Positions 43,340-52,904 of a stretch of DNA of 64,000 nucleotides are shown here, in pieces. Source of the DNA: Micromonospora sp. PLK6-60. Lineage in GTDB: Bacteria; Actinomycetota; Actinomycetes; Mycobacteriales; Micromonosporaceae. Each line of letters starts with the position of its first letter. Position 1 is the stretch's first letter. The notes beneath the pieces were generated by a model. The model did no database searches. It was not told the origin of the DNA and was given only the letters and a program-made list of their open reading frames with translations. A program made the translations under genes and the position numbers. Where the stretch lies: contig NZ_JAIOAA010000007.1 in the NCBI RefSeq assembly GCF_019890675.1, forward strand, positions 248,001-312,000, read 5' to 3'.

Positions 43340-46300
43340 GTGTCGACCCAGCAGACTTCGCAGGAGAACCCACTGGCGGGTTTCGGCCCGAACGAGTGGA
43401 TCGTCGAGGAGATGTACCAGCGCTACCTCAGCGACCCCACGAGCGTCGATTCGGCCTGGCACGACTTCTTCGCCGACTACCGGCCGGCGCCGGGCGCCGG
43501 CACACCGCGCCCCGCCGACGGGCAGGCCGCCGCCAAGCCGGAGCCGGCCGAGCAGCAGGAGGCGGTCGCCTCGGTCGCCCAGGCCCCGGCCGCCCAGCCG
43601 AAGCCGGCCGCCCCGGCGGCGAAGGCCGAGCCGGAGAAGAAGGCCGCGCCCGAGAAGCCGGCCGCCAAGCCGGCCCCGGCGGCCAAGGCCGCCCCGGCCA
43701 AGCCGGCCGCCAAGGCGCCGACGGCCAGCGGCGCCGGCACCACCCCGCTGCGCGGCGTGGCTGCCAAGATCGTCCAGAACATGGACGCCTCGCTGGCCGT
43801 GCCGACCGCCACCAGCGTGCGCTCCGTCCCGGCGAAGCTGCTGGTCGACAACCGCATCGTGGTCAACAACCACCTCGCCCGCGGCCGCGGCGGCAAGGTC
43901 AGCTTCACCCACCTGATCGGGTACGCGCTGGTCCGGGCCGTGGTCGAGCACCCGGAGATGAACAACTCCTTCGCCGAGGTCGACGGCAAGCCGGCGATGG
44001 TCCGCCCGGAGCACGTCAACCTGGGCATCGCCATCGACCTGGTCAAGCCGGACGGCACCCGCAACCTGGTGGTGCCCTCCATCAAGGCCTGCGAGCAGAT
44101 GGACTTCCGGCAGTTCTGGCAGGCGTACGAGGACGTGGTCCGGCGCGCCCGCCGCAATGAGCTGACCATGGAGGACTACGGCGGCACCACCATCTCGCTG
44201 ACCAACCCCGGCGGCATCGGCACGGTGCACTCGATCCCGCGCCTGATGCAGGGGCAGAGCGCCATCATCGGCGTCGGCGCCATGGAATACCCGGCGCCCT
44301 ACCAGGGCATGAGCGAGGCGACGCTGGCCGAGCTCGCGGTCAGCAAGATCATCACGCTGACCAGCACGTACGACCACCGGATCATCCAGGGCGCGCAGTC
44401 CGGCGAGTTCCTGAAGGTGATGCACGAGCTGCTGCTCGGCGAGCGGGGCTTCTACGACGAGATCTTCACCTCGCTGCGCATCCCGTACGAGCCGGTGCGC
44501 TGGATGCGGGACGTGGCGGTCGACTCCGAGGGCCAGATCAACAAGACCGCCCGGGTGCACGAGCTGATCCACGCCTACCGGGTGCGCGGCCACCTGATGG
44601 CCGACACCGACCCGCTCGAGTTCAAGATCCGCAAGCACCCGGACCTGGACGTCCTCCAGCACGGGCTGACCCTGTGGGACCTGGACCGCACCTTCCCGGT
44701 GAACGGCTTCGCCGGCCGGCAGCGGATGAAGCTGCGCTCGATCCTCGGCGTGCTGCGCGACTCGTACTGCCGCCGGGTCGGCATCGAGTACATGCACATC
44801 CAGGACCCGGAGGAGCGGCGCTGGATCCAGGAGCGGGTCGAGCGCAAGTACGAGAAGCCCGCCGCGGACGAGCAGAAGCACGTGCTCAACCGGCTCAACG
44901 CGGCCGAGGCGTTCGAGACCTTCCTGCAGACCAAGTACGTCGGGCAGAAGCGCTTCTCGCTGGAGGGCGGCGAGTCGCTGATCCCGCTGCTGGGTGAGGT
45001 GCTGGAATCCTCCGCCGAGGCCGGGCTGGACGAGGTCGTCATCGGCATGGCCCACCGGGGCCGGCTCAACGTGCTGGCCAACATCGTCGGCAAGCCGTAC
45101 GAGAAGATCTTCTCGGAGTTCGAGGGGCACCTCGACCCGCGCTCCACCCAGGGTTCGGGCGACGTGAAATACCACCTCGGCCAGAACGGCAAGTTCACCA
45201 CCCCGGACGGCGAGCACGCGGTCAAGGTGTCGGTGGTGGCGAACCCGTCGCACCTGGAGGCCGTCGACCCGGTGCTGGAGGGCATCGTCCGGGCCAAGCA
45301 GGACCGGATCGACCTCAAGCTGGAGGGCTACACCGTGCTGCCGCTGGCGGTGCACGGTGACGCCGCCTTCGCCGGGCAGGGCGTGGTCGCCGAGACGCTC
45401 AACCTGTCGCAGCTGCGCGGCTACCGCACCGGCGGCACCGTGCACGTGGTGGTCAACAACCAGGTCGGCTTCACCACCGCCCCGGAATACAGCCGGTCCA
45501 GCCTCTACAGCACCGACGTGGCCCGGATGATCCAGGCGCCGATCTTCCACGTCAACGGCGACGACCCGGAGGCCGTGGTCCGGGTGGCCCGGCTGGCCTT
45601 CGAATACCGGCAGGCGTTCAACAAGGACGTCGTGATCGACCTGGTCTGCTACCGCCGGCGCGGGCACAACGAGGGCGACGACCCGTCGATGTCCAACCCC
45701 CAGATGTACAAGATCATTGACTCGAAGCGCTCGGTCCGCAAGCTCTACACCGAGGAGCTGATCGGCCGCGGGGACATCACCGTGGAGGACGCGGAGGAGC
45801 TGCTGCGCGACTACCAGGCGCAGCTCGAGCGGGTCTTCAAGGCCACCCGGGACGCCGCCTCGTCGCCGAAGCAACCGGCCCGCCAGCGGCGCGAGGCCGA
45901 GCCGGAGCCGCAGGTCGAGACCGCCACCGACGCGGCGGTGGTCAAGGCGATCGGTGAGGCGCACGTCAACCTGCCGGAGGGCTTCACCCCGCACAAGCGG
46001 ATCCAGCAGTTGCTGGAGCGGCGCCGGAAGATGTCCGTCGAGGGCAACATCGACTGGGGCTTCGGCGAGATCATCGCGTTCGGCGCGCTGCTGCACGACG
46101 GGGTCACCGTCCGGCTCGCCGGGCAGGACTCGCGCCGGGGCACCTTCGTCCAGCGGCACGCCTCGGTGGTCGACGCCAAGACCGGCGACGACTACCTGCC
46201 GCTGAAGTCGCTCACCGCCGACGGCGAGCGGTCCCGCTTCTTCGTGCACGACTCGCTGCTGTCCGAGTACGCGGCGATGGGCTTCGAGTACGGCTACTCG

Positions 46301-47083
46301 GTGGAGAACGTCAACGCGCTGGTGGCCTGGGAGGCCCAGTTCGGCGACTTCGTCAACGGCGCCCAGTCGGTGATCGACGAGTTCATCTCCTCCGGCGAGG
46401 TGAAGTGGGGTCAGCGCTCCGCGGTCACCCTGCTGCTGCCGCACGGCCACGAGGGCCAGGGCCCGGACCACACCTCCGGCCGCCCGGAGCGGTTCCTCCA
46501 GCTCTGCGCCGAGGACAACATGCGGGTGGCCATCCCGACCACCCCGGCGAACTACTTCCACCTGCTGCGCCGCCAGGCGCTGTCGCCCAAGCGCAAGCCG
46601 CTCGTGGTGTTCACGCCGAAGTCCCTGCTGCGGCACAAGCTCTGCGTGTCGCCAGTCGAGGACTTCACCACCGGCACCTTCCAGCCGGTGCTGGCCGACT
46701 CCGGCGCCCCGGCGCCGGAGCAGGTGAAGCGGGTGCTGCTCTGCTCGGGCAAGGTCTACTACGACCTGTTCCAGGCCCGGCAGGAGCGGGGCGTCACCGA
46801 CACCGCGATCATCCGGATGGAGCAGCTCTACCCGCTGCCCGTCGAGGAGATCCGGGCCGCCCTGGCGCAGTACCCGAACGCCGAGGACTTCGCCTGGGTG
46901 CAGGAGGAGCCGGCCAACCAGGGCGCCTGGTCGTTCGTCGCGCTCAACCTGCTGGAGCACCTGAGCGAGGTCCGGCTGCGCCGCATCTCCCGCCCCGCCG
47001 CGGCCGCCCCGGCCGTCGGCTCGGCCAAGATGCACGAGGTCGAGCAGACCGCGCTGATCGAGGCGGCCCTCCCCCGCCCGTGA
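43340..47083 (+). CDS. kgd: Multifunctional 2-oxoglutarate decarboxylase/dehydrogenase E1-E2 (Kgd/SucA)
   Basis: 1247 residues. The E1o N-terminal helix motif [20 protein letters not shown] is followed by an Ala/Pro/Lys linker (about 50-130) and an E2-type acyltransferase domain with [15 protein letters not shown] (about 345). The ThDP-dependent E1 domains follow, with [38 protein letters not shown] and [13 protein letters not shown], and a C-terminal transketolase-like region. This fused E2-E1 form is the actinobacterial KGD/OdhA. It decarboxylates 2-oxoglutarate in the TCA cycle, with E3 and the lipoyl subunit supplied elsewhere. The start is GTG 43340. In mycobacteria and corynebacteria the FHA protein GarA/OdhI inhibits it; no such gene is adjacent here. 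Confidence 0.96.
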   Translation: MSTQQTSQENPLAGFGPNEWIVEEMYQRYLSDPTSVDSAWHDFFADYRPAPGAGTPRPADGQAAAKPEPAEQQEAVASVAQAPAAQPKPAAPAAKAEPEKKAAPEKPAAKPAPAAKAAPAKPAAKAPTASGAGTTPLRGVAAKIVQNMDASLAVPTATSVRSVPAKLLVDNRIVVNNHLARGRGGKVSFTHLIGYALVRAVVEHPEMNNSFAEVDGKPAMVRPEHVNLGIAIDLVKPDGTRNLVVPSIKACEQMDFRQFWQAYEDVVRRARRNELTMEDYGGTTISLTNPGGIGTVHSIPRLMQGQSAIIGVGAMEYPAPYQGMSEATLAELAVSKIITLTSTYDHRIIQGAQSGEFLKVMHELLLGERGFYDEIFTSLRIPYEPVRWMRDVAVDSEGQINKTARVHELIHAYRVRGHLMADTDPLEFKIRKHPDLDVLQHGLTLWDLDRTFPVNGFAGRQRMKLRSILGVLRDSYCRRVGIEYMHIQDPEERRWIQERVERKYEKPAADEQKHVLNRLNAAEAFETFLQTKYVGQKRFSLEGGESLIPLLGEVLESSAEAGLDEVVIGMAHRGRLNVLANIVGKPYEKIFSEFEGHLDPRSTQGSGDVKYHLGQNGKFTTPDGEHAVKVSVVANPSHLEAVDPVLEGIVRAKQDRIDLKLEGYTVLPLAVHGDAAFAGQGVVAETLNLSQLRGYRTGGTVHVVVNNQVGFTTAPEYSRSSLYSTDVARMIQAPIFHVNGDDPEAVVRVARLAFEYRQAFNKDVVIDLVCYRRRGHNEGDDPSMSNPQMYKIIDSKRSVRKLYTEELIGRGDITVEDAEELLRDYQAQLERVFKATRDAASSPKQPARQRREAEPEPQVETATDAAVVKAIGEAHVNLPEGFTPHKRIQQLLERRRKMSVEGNIDWGFGEIIAFGALLHDGVTVRLAGQDSRRGTFVQRHASVVDAKTGDDYLPLKSLTADGERSRFFVHDSLLSEYAAMGFEYGYSVENVNALVAWEAQFGDFVNGAQSVIDEFISSGEVKWGQRSAVTLLLPHGHEGQGPDHTSGRPERFLQLCAEDNMRVAIPTTPANYFHLLRRQALSPKRKPLVVFTPKSLLRHKLCVSPVEDFTTGTFQPVLADSGAPAPEQVKRVLLCSGKVYYDLFQARQERGVTDTAIIRMEQLYPLPVEEIRAALAQYPNAEDFAWVQEEPANQGAWSFVALNLLEHLSEVRLRRISRPAAAAPAVGSAKMHEVEQTALIEAALPRP

Positions 47084-47098
47084 CCTGACGATCACCTG

Positions 47099-47129
47099 CC
47101 GGCCCGTCCCTGTCGAAGGGGCGGGCCGG
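47099..47129. terminator. 12-bp hairpin after kgd
   Basis: CCGGCCCGTCCC (47099-47110) pairs at 11 of 12 positions with GGGGCGGGCCGG (47118-47129), starting 15 bp after the kgd stop and before the small DUF6104 gene. Confidence 0.75.
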
Positions 47130-47155
47130 TCCGCATCGAGCCCGAGAGGAACACC

Positions 47156-47335
47156 GTGTACTTCACCGACCGTGGCATTGAGGAGCTGGTCGAGCGCCGG
47201 GGAGAGGAGCAGGTCAGCGTGGAGTGGCTCGGCGAGCGGCTGCGCGACTTCGTCGACCTGAACCCGGAGTTCGAGACGCCGATCGAGCGTTTCGCCACCT
47301 GGCTCGCCCGGCTGGACGACGAGGACGACGAGTGA
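47156..47335 (+). CDS. Small acidic DUF6104-type protein
   Basis: 59 residues from GTG 47156 to TGA 47333-47335, with GAGAGGA about 6 nt upstream. The sequence (MYFTDRGIEELVERRGEEQV ... FATWLARLDDEDDE) is strongly acidic and helical with an Asp/Glu-rich end. I recall small proteins of this sort next to kgd/sucA in actinomycetes, annotated DUF6104, with no known function. Conservation beside kgd suggests a link to that enzyme. Confidence 0.75.
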   Translation: MYFTDRGIEELVERRGEEQVSVEWLGERLRDFVDLNPEFETPIERFATWLARLDDEDDE

Positions 47336-47430
47336 CGGCCTGATCTGGTCCCGCCGATCGGCCGGCGGGGGCCGAGACCCCGGGTCGAAGGACCCGAGCG
47401 GGGGGTAGTGCGATCTTGTAGCGTGAGGTC

Positions 47431-49506
47431 GTGGCGCGCAGCGTGTACCTGACCAGCGTCGGTTCCGGCGGGGGAAAGTCGACAATCGCGCTCGGCCTGG
47501 CCGAGCTGCTCTCCCGCCAGGTCGAGCGGATCGGCGTGTTCCGCCCGCTGGTCTCCGACCACGCCCCCGACCAGATCCTCGCCCTGCTCACCGACCGCTA
47601 CCGGGTCGAGCTGCCCGCCGACCAACTCGCCGGGACCAGCTACGCCGAGGCCACCGCGCTGGTCGCCGAGGGGCGGCGGGAGGAGCTGATCTCCCGGATC
47701 GTCGAGCGCTACCGGGAGGTCGAGCGGCGCTGCCCGGCCGTGGTGGTGGTCGGCAGCGACTTCGCCGACGGCGGGGACGGCGCGGGCCCCCGCGAGCTGG
47801 CCTTCAACGCCCGGCTGGCCACCGAGTTCGGCAGCGTGGTGGTGCCGGTGGTGGACGGCTTCGGGCAGCGCCCGGAGGCCATCGCGGCGGCGCTGCGCGG
47901 GGCGTACCACGACCTCGCGGACCTGGGCGCGACGGTGCTGGCGGTGATCGCCAACCGGGTGCCGGAGCCGATGGCGCTGCCCGAGCTGCCGGTGCCCGCG
48001 TACGCCATCCCGGAGGTGCCGGCCGTGTCGGCGCCGACGGTGGCCGAGGTGGCGGCGGCGCTCGGCGCCACCCTGCTGGCCGGCGACGACACCGCGCTGG
48101 GCCGGGACGTGCTCGACTACGTCGTGGGCGCGGCGCACGTGCCCACGCTGCTCGACCACCTGACCGACGGCGCCCTGGTGATCACCCCCGGGGACCGGGC
48201 CGACCTGCTGGTCGCGGCGAGCGCCGCGCACGTGGCCGGGCAGGTGTCGGTGGCCGGGCTGGTGCTCACCCTCGGCGAGCAGCCCGACCCGCGGGCGATG
48301 CGCCTGGTGGAGGGGCTCAACACCGGGCTCGCGGTGCTCTCCGTGCCCAGCGACAGCTACGACACCGTCGAGGCGTCGAGCCGGATCGAGGGGCGGCCCG
48401 GCGCGGCCAACCCGCGCAAGGTGGAGGCGGCGCTCGGCGCCTTCGAGGCGAACGTGGACACCGTGGACCTGGCCCGGCGGCTGCGGGTCAGCCGCTCGGA
48501 ACGGGTCACCCCGCTGATGTTCGAGTACGACCTCATCGACCGGGCCCGGGCCGGCCGGCGCCGGCTGGTGCTGCCCGAGGGCGGCGAGGAACGCATCCTG
48601 CGCGCCGCGGAGGTGCTGCTCCGGCGGGGCGTGGCCGACCTGACCCTGCTCGGCCGCCCCGACGACATCGCCCGGCGCACCCGGGAGCTGAGCGTCGACA
48701 TCTCCGGCGCCGAGGTCGTCGACCCGGTGACCAGCGAGTGGCGCGACGAGTTCGCCGAGGCGTACGCGAAGCTCCGCGAGCACCGGGGCATGACCGTCGA
48801 GCTGGCCCACGACGTGGTGGCCCAGCCCAACTACTTCGGCACCATGATGGTGGCCACCGGACGCGCCGACGGCATGGTCTCCGGGGCCACCCACACCACG
48901 GCGGCCACCATCCGGCCGGCCTTCGAGATCATCCGTACGGTGCCGGGCGTGTCGGTGGCCTCCAGCGTCTTCTTCATGCTGCTCGCCGACCGGGTGCTGG
49001 TCTACGGCGACTGCGCGGTCAACCCGGACCCGGACGCCGCCCAGCTCGCCGACATCGCCATCTCCTCGGCGGACACCGCCGCCCGCTTCGGCATCGAGCC
49101 CCGGGTGGCGATGCTGTCGTACTCGACCGGGGACTCCGGCTCCGGCGCCGACGTGGAGAAGGTCGCGGCGGCCACCGGGCTGGTCCGGCAACGCCGGCCC
49201 GACCTGCTGGTCGAGGGCCCGATCCAGTACGACGCGGCGATCGACCCCCAGGTGGCGGCCACCAAGCTGCCGGAGAGCCCGGTGGCCGGGCGGGCGACGG
49301 TCTTCATCTTCCCGGACCTGAACACCGGCAACAACACGTACAAGGCGGTGCAGCGCTCGGCGGGCGCGGTGGCCGTCGGGCCGGTGATGCAGGGCCTGCG
49401 GCGGCCGGTGAACGACCTGTCCCGCGGCGCCACCGTCCCCGACATCGTCAACACCGTGGCGATCACGGCCATCCAGGCGGCCGGGACGCCGGAGGAGGGC
49501 TCGTGA
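47431..49506 (+). CDS. pta: Phosphate acetyltransferase, long form
   Basis: 691 residues. The N-terminal BioD-like P-loop domain has GSGGGKSTIALGLAELL. A DRTGG regulatory domain sits at about 210-320. The catalytic PTA domain from about 365 contains LVLPEGGEERILRAAEVLL, GMVSGATHTTAATIRPAFEII, the conserved YSTGDSGSG, and FPDLNTGNNTYKAVQR. It converts acetyl-CoA and phosphate to acetyl phosphate and CoA. No clear ribosome binding site precedes GTG 47431. TAGCGT (47417-47422) ends 8 nt before it, so a leaderless mRNA is likely. The stop overlaps ackA as GTGA. Confidence 0.95.
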   Translation: MARSVYLTSVGSGGGKSTIALGLAELLSRQVERIGVFRPLVSDHAPDQILALLTDRYRVELPADQLAGTSYAEATALVAEGRREELISRIVERYREVERRCPAVVVVGSDFADGGDGAGPRELAFNARLATEFGSVVVPVVDGFGQRPEAIAAALRGAYHDLADLGATVLAVIANRVPEPMALPELPVPAYAIPEVPAVSAPTVAEVAAALGATLLAGDDTALGRDVLDYVVGAAHVPTLLDHLTDGALVITPGDRADLLVAASAAHVAGQVSVAGLVLTLGEQPDPRAMRLVEGLNTGLAVLSVPSDSYDTVEASSRIEGRPGAANPRKVEAALGAFEANVDTVDLARRLRVSRSERVTPLMFEYDLIDRARAGRRRLVLPEGGEERILRAAEVLLRRGVADLTLLGRPDDIARRTRELSVDISGAEVVDPVTSEWRDEFAEAYAKLREHRGMTVELAHDVVAQPNYFGTMMVATGRADGMVSGATHTTAATIRPAFEIIRTVPGVSVASSVFFMLLADRVLVYGDCAVNPDPDAAQLADIAISSADTAARFGIEPRVAMLSYSTGDSGSGADVEKVAAATGLVRQRRPDLLVEGPIQYDAAIDPQVAATKLPESPVAGRATVFIFPDLNTGNNTYKAVQRSAGAVAVGPVMQGLRRPVNDLSRGATVPDIVNTVAITAIQAAGTPEEGS

Positions 49507-50624
49507 CCGACCGGGTGCTGGTGCTCAACTCCGGTTCGTCGTCCGTGAAATACCGGCTGTACGACGGCGAGGAGATCCGCGCCAAGGGCACCGTCGAGCG
49601 GATCGGCGAGCCGGGCGGCGGGCCGGCGGACCACGCGGCGGCGGTGCGCGAGGTGCTGGACCGGCTCGACCTGGCCGGGCTGCGCGGGGTGGGGCACCGG
49701 GTGGTGCACGGCGGCCGGACCTTCACCGAGCCGGTGCTGATCGACGACCGGGTGTTCGCCGCGATCGAGGAACTGGTGCCGCTGGCCCCGCTGCACAACC
49801 CGGCCAACCTGGCCGGCATCGTGGCGGCCCGGGAGGCGTTGCCGCAGGTGCCGCAGGTGGCGGTCTTCGACACCGCGTTCCACCACACGCTGCCCGAGGC
49901 CGCCGCCACCTACGCCGTCGACCGGGACGTCGCCCACCGGTACGGCATCCGCCGGTACGGCTTCCACGGCACCTCGCACGCGTACGTCTCCCGGCGCACC
50001 GCCGAGCTGCTGGACCGCCCGTACGCGGAGCTGAACGTCATCACCCTGCACCTGGGCAACGGGGCGAGCGCCTGCGCGGTGGCCGGCGGGCGCAGCGTGG
50101 CCACCTCGATGGGGATGTCGCCGCTGGAGGGCCTGGTGATGGGCACCCGCAGCGGCGACCTGGACCCGACCGTCGTGTTCCACCTGCGCCGCGAGGCCGG
50201 CATGAGGGTGGACGAGATCGACGACCTGCTCAACCACCGCAGCGGCCTGCTCGGGCTGACCGGCGTGAACGACATGCGCGAGGTGCTGGACCGCCGCGCC
50301 GGCGGGGACGTTGCGGCGGCCCTCGCCTTCGACGTCTACTGCCGGCGGATCAAGGGCTATCTGGGCGCGTACTACGCGCTGCTGGGGCGGGTCGACGCGG
50401 TCACCTTCACCGCCGGGGTGGGCGAGCACGCCGCCCCGGTCCGCGCCGCGTCCCTGGCGGGGCTGGAGCGACTCGGGATCAGCGTCGACCCGGCGCGCAA
50501 CTACGGCGACGGTGACCGGGTCATCTCCCCGGACGGCGCCGAGGTGACGGTCTGCGTGATCGGCACCGACGAGGAGCGGGAGATCGCCCGGCAGACCCGG
50601 GCGGTCCTCGCCGCCCGGGACTGA
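49503..50624 (+). CDS. ackA: Acetate kinase
   Basis: 373 residues. ASKHA-fold motifs: VLNSGSSSVKYRL at the N-terminus, HRVVHGG, FDTAFHHTLPEAA, RRYGFHGTSHAYVS (catalytic His), LHLGNGASACAVAGGRSVATSMGMSPLEGL and FTAGVGEHA. It converts acetyl phosphate and ADP to acetate and ATP, completing overflow metabolism with Pta. GTG 49503 overlaps the pta stop. The frame continues open upstream inside pta but only as a shadow. Confidence 0.96.
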   Translation: MTDRVLVLNSGSSSVKYRLYDGEEIRAKGTVERIGEPGGGPADHAAAVREVLDRLDLAGLRGVGHRVVHGGRTFTEPVLIDDRVFAAIEELVPLAPLHNPANLAGIVAAREALPQVPQVAVFDTAFHHTLPEAAATYAVDRDVAHRYGIRRYGFHGTSHAYVSRRTAELLDRPYAELNVITLHLGNGASACAVAGGRSVATSMGMSPLEGLVMGTRSGDLDPTVVFHLRREAGMRVDEIDDLLNHRSGLLGLTGVNDMREVLDRRAGGDVAAALAFDVYCRRIKGYLGAYYALLGRVDAVTFTAGVGEHAAPVRAASLAGLERLGISVDPARNYGDGDRVISPDGAEVTVCVIGTDEEREIARQTRAVLAARD

Positions 50625-50736
50625 CCGCCCGGGCGTCGGGCACAAGCCGGGCGACGGGCACCGGCCGGGCGGTGGCCCCGCCGCGCGCGGGCCGGCGCAC
50701 CGCCACCGGCGCGGCGTCGGGCACCGGCCGGGCGGC

Positions 50737-50907
50737 TCAGGCCAGGGCGAGCCAGACGGCCACCGCGAGCAGTACCACGGCGGTGGCGACGCCACCGATG
50801 ACCAGCGGGAGGCGCGACGGCGCCGGCGCGGCGGCGGCGTCCGGGGCGTGGACGAAGGCACGGAACTGCTCGGTGTTGCCGCTCGGGTCGGTGTAGTTCT
50901 CAGGCAT
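50737..50907 (-). CDS. Small single-pass membrane protein
   Basis: 56 residues from ATG 50907 to TGA 50737-50739. The polar N-terminal half (MPENYTDPSGNTEQFRAFVH) is followed by an Ala/Pro linker and one C-terminal helix (LPLVIGGVATAVVLLAVAVW), so it is probably C-tail anchored. TATCGT ends 6 nt before the ATG with no ribosome binding site, suggesting leaderless translation. No family is recognised. The spacer towards ackA carries two near-identical GGGCACCGGCCGGGCGG segments. Confidence 0.65.
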   Translation of the reverse strand: MPENYTDPSGNTEQFRAFVHAPDAAAAPAPSRLPLVIGGVATAVVLLAVAVWLALA

Positions 50908-51063
50908 GGGGTGACGATAGCGAAGAACGTCGACCTCCATGGCATGCGCCGGGCCGGGGCCGGCAGGTCCGTCCGGCCGGAGGAAATGGTCCGTCCGGGT
51001 GGTGGTCGTACCCGGTCCGGACGGTGGGGCCGACCGGGGCGGCACGCGCCCTACCGTGAGGGC

Positions 51064-51957
51064 ATGGGGGCACAGCGGCTGGTGGCCGTGCTGTTGACGG
51101 CACTGCTGGCTGGCTGCGGGACGGCCACCGCCGCCTCCGGTGGCGGGACGCCCGCCCCGGCCCGGCACGCCCCCGGCGGGACGTACGAGGTGGCGGTCCG
51201 GCAGCTGACCGTCGACCCGGGCAGCCGCCGGCCGCTGCCGCTCACCGTCTGGTACCCGGCGACGGCGGGGCGGGTGGCCGCCGGGCGGTTCCCGGTGGTG
51301 GTCTACAGCCACGGCCTGCGCAGCCTGCCCGAGCTCCACGCCGCGCTGACCACCCGGTGGGCCGCCGCCGGCTTCGTCGTCGCCGCGCCCACCTATCCGC
51401 GTACGAACCTGCGGGCCGCGCACTTCACCCGGGCCGACGTGCGCAACCAGCCCGCCGACGGGTGGCGGGTGATCCGCCACCTGGTACGCCTGGACGCCGC
51501 CCGGGGCGACCCGCTCGCCGGCCACCTCGACGTCAACCGGTTCGCCGCCGCCGGGCACTCCGCGGGCGGCTTCACCACGGCCGGCATGCTCACCTCCGGC
51601 CACTCGGCCCGGCTGCGGTGCGGCATCGTGATCGCCGGTGGTGGGCTGGCCGGTAGCTTCGCCGGGCCGACCGCGCCGCTGCTGTTCGTGCACGGCAGCG
51701 CCGACCCGATCGTGGCCGAGTCGGTCGGCCGGGCCGCCTACGACCGTACGACCGGGCCCGCCGCGTTCCTGAGCCTCACCGGGCAGGGACACGGCGAATA
51801 CCTGAACCCCGGCCGGCCCGGCTTCGCCCAGGTTCTCGCCACCACCCTCGACTTCCTCCGCTGGACGCTCTACGACGACCCGGCGGCCGGCCGCCGGCTG
51901 TCCGCCGACGCCGTCCTGGCCGGCGTCACCCGTTTCGACAGCCGGCTGCGCCGCTGA
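51064..51957 (+). CDS. Secreted lipoprotein alpha/beta hydrolase (paralogue 1)
   Basis: 297 residues. The lipoprotein signal peptide ends at LLAGC (Cys18). The hydrolase core has LTVWYPA, FPVVVYSHGLRS, the nucleophile elbow GHSAGGF, VHGSADPIV (acid) and a late His in GQGHGEY, as in PET-hydrolase/chlorophyllase-like dienelactone hydrolases. TACCGT ends 6 nt before ATG 51064 and no ribosome binding site is present, suggesting leaderless translation. It is clearly paralogous to the lipoprotein at 53552-54520: both contain an identical AAGFVVAAP, NQPAD and FLRWTLY. The pair flanks a repeat-rich spacer and a nucleotidyltransferase gene. Confidence 0.88.
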   Translation: MGAQRLVAVLLTALLAGCGTATAASGGGTPAPARHAPGGTYEVAVRQLTVDPGSRRPLPLTVWYPATAGRVAAGRFPVVVYSHGLRSLPELHAALTTRWAAAGFVVAAPTYPRTNLRAAHFTRADVRNQPADGWRVIRHLVRLDAARGDPLAGHLDVNRFAAAGHSAGGFTTAGMLTSGHSARLRCGIVIAGGGLAGSFAGPTAPLLFVHGSADPIVAESVGRAAYDRTTGPAAFLSLTGQGHGEYLNPGRPGFAQVLATTLDFLRWTLYDDPAAGRRLSADAVLAGVTRFDSRLRR

Positions 51958-51993
51958 CCCTGGCCCGAATACCGCCTCCAGACCGACGGCGTC

Positions 51994-52081
51994 ACGCGGA
52001 CGACCCGAACACGCCCCGCCGACCGCCGGACACGCGGACGACCCGAACACGCGGATAGCCCGAACACGCGGATAGCCCGAC
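51994..52081. repeat. 17-bp tandem repeats in the spacer
   Basis: Units of the type ACGCGGACGACCCGAAC or ACGCGGATAGCCCGAAC occur at 51994, 52032, 52049 and 52066. The last runs into CCGACCTGCCGCATCCGGA, a core that recurs at 52776 and 52823. Confidence 0.8.
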
Positions 52082-52119
52082 CTGCCGCATCCGGACCGAA
52101 CGCGCCGCGAGGACGACCA

Positions 52120-52300
52120 TCGCGGGCGTGGATGGACGCGGGCGTGGATGGGCGCGGGCGCGGGATGGCATGGCGCAGCGGGCACCAGCCCCGCGCGAGG
52201 CAGCCCAGCGCGGCACGAGCCAACCCAGCCCAGCCCCCGCGCGAGCCAGCCCAGCCCCGCGCGAGCCAGCCCAGCGCGGGTCGAGCCGGCGCGGCACCGC
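52120..52300. repeat. Two further tandem arrays (16-bp and ~21-bp units)
   Basis: CGCGGGCGTGGATGGA is repeated from about 52120 to 52165 (three units, the third degenerate). It is followed by four or five irregular units around CCGCGCGAGCCAGCCCAG from 52190 to 52280. Start codons occur in several frames but no gene is convincing. Confidence 0.75.
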
Positions 52301-52396
52301 CTGGCGCGGCGCTCCACGAACGGCTACGGCTACGAACTGCGTCTGTTCGGCACGCTGGGCGCAGCGCTGATGGCGCGAGGGGCATGGCATGGCATA

Positions 52397-52410
52397 GTGC
52401 GACGTCGCAC
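52397..52410. repeat. 14-bp perfect palindrome within CATGG-rich sequence
   Basis: GTGCGACGTCGCAC is self-complementary with no loop. It is flanked by GGCATGGCATGGCATA on the left and GGCATGTCATGGCACTGCAT on the right. A regulator-binding site or chance product of repeats are both possible. Confidence 0.45.
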
Positions 52411-52511
52411 GGCGGCCGCCTGGCATGTCATGGCACTGCATGGCCCGGGTTGACATGGCGAAGCCAGCTCACCCGGGTGCCTCGCCAGCGACAGGGGTGT
52501 TCCCCGCAGCC

Positions 52512-52611
52512 TACGAACTTGATGTCGTAAACGAATCATCCGGCCACGAGGAGGACCCCGATCGCGGAATTTCGCGGCCACGGTGATTCGTCTACGACAT
52601 CAAGTTCGTAG
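52512..52611. mobile_element. 100-bp MITE-like element with 28-bp inverted repeats
   Basis: The left arm 52512-52539 starts CTACGAACTTGATGTCGTAA and the right arm 52584-52611 ends ATCAAGTTCGTAG; they are complementary at 27 of 28 positions. The arms are around 40% GC, in a region otherwise above 70%. The 44-bp core contains GCGGAATTTCGC. No transposase is encoded. It interrupts the repeat-rich spacer between the lipoprotein gene and the nucleotidyltransferase gene. Confidence 0.75.
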
Positions 52612-52773
52612 CTTGTCCACCGACCACTTGGAGAGCGTGCGGCATGGGCGGAACCCGTTCCGGGCACACCCGGCGAGGAGAGCGGCCCGCCCACCTACAC
52701 GCCGCACCTCCGGCCGAGCCCGACGCCAGCCGCCCCACATATCGCACCCGACCGACCCCATCCCGCCGACCGC

Positions 52774-52850
52774 CCGACCTGCCGCACCCGGGCCGAACGC
52801 GGCCCGCGCATGGCCCGACCTGCCGCAACCGGGCCGAACGCGCCCCGAGG
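52774..52850. repeat. Repeat pair before the nucleotidyltransferase gene
   Basis: CCCGACCTGCCGCACCCGGG and CCCGACCTGCCGCAACCGGG start at about 52775 and 52822, each followed by CCGAACGCG. The same unit occurs at about 52078, so copies sit on both sides of the MITE-like element. Confidence 0.75.
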
Positions 52851-52904
52851 GAGGCCGTGCTGGGGCGCCCCCGTGGGGAGAACGGGCGCGGTAGCGTCGC
52901 CGGC

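Noticed and set aside
43331..47485. Minus-strand frame of more than 1300 codons opposite kgd
   Set aside because: It is a mirror of kgd codon bias; its translation is Val/Leu/Arg/His-rich with no family features, while the plus strand is a clear Kgd.
51994..52300. Tandem arrays as CRISPR or as a coding gene
   Set aside because: There are no unique spacers, unit lengths differ, and every frame gives low-complexity peptides without start signals.
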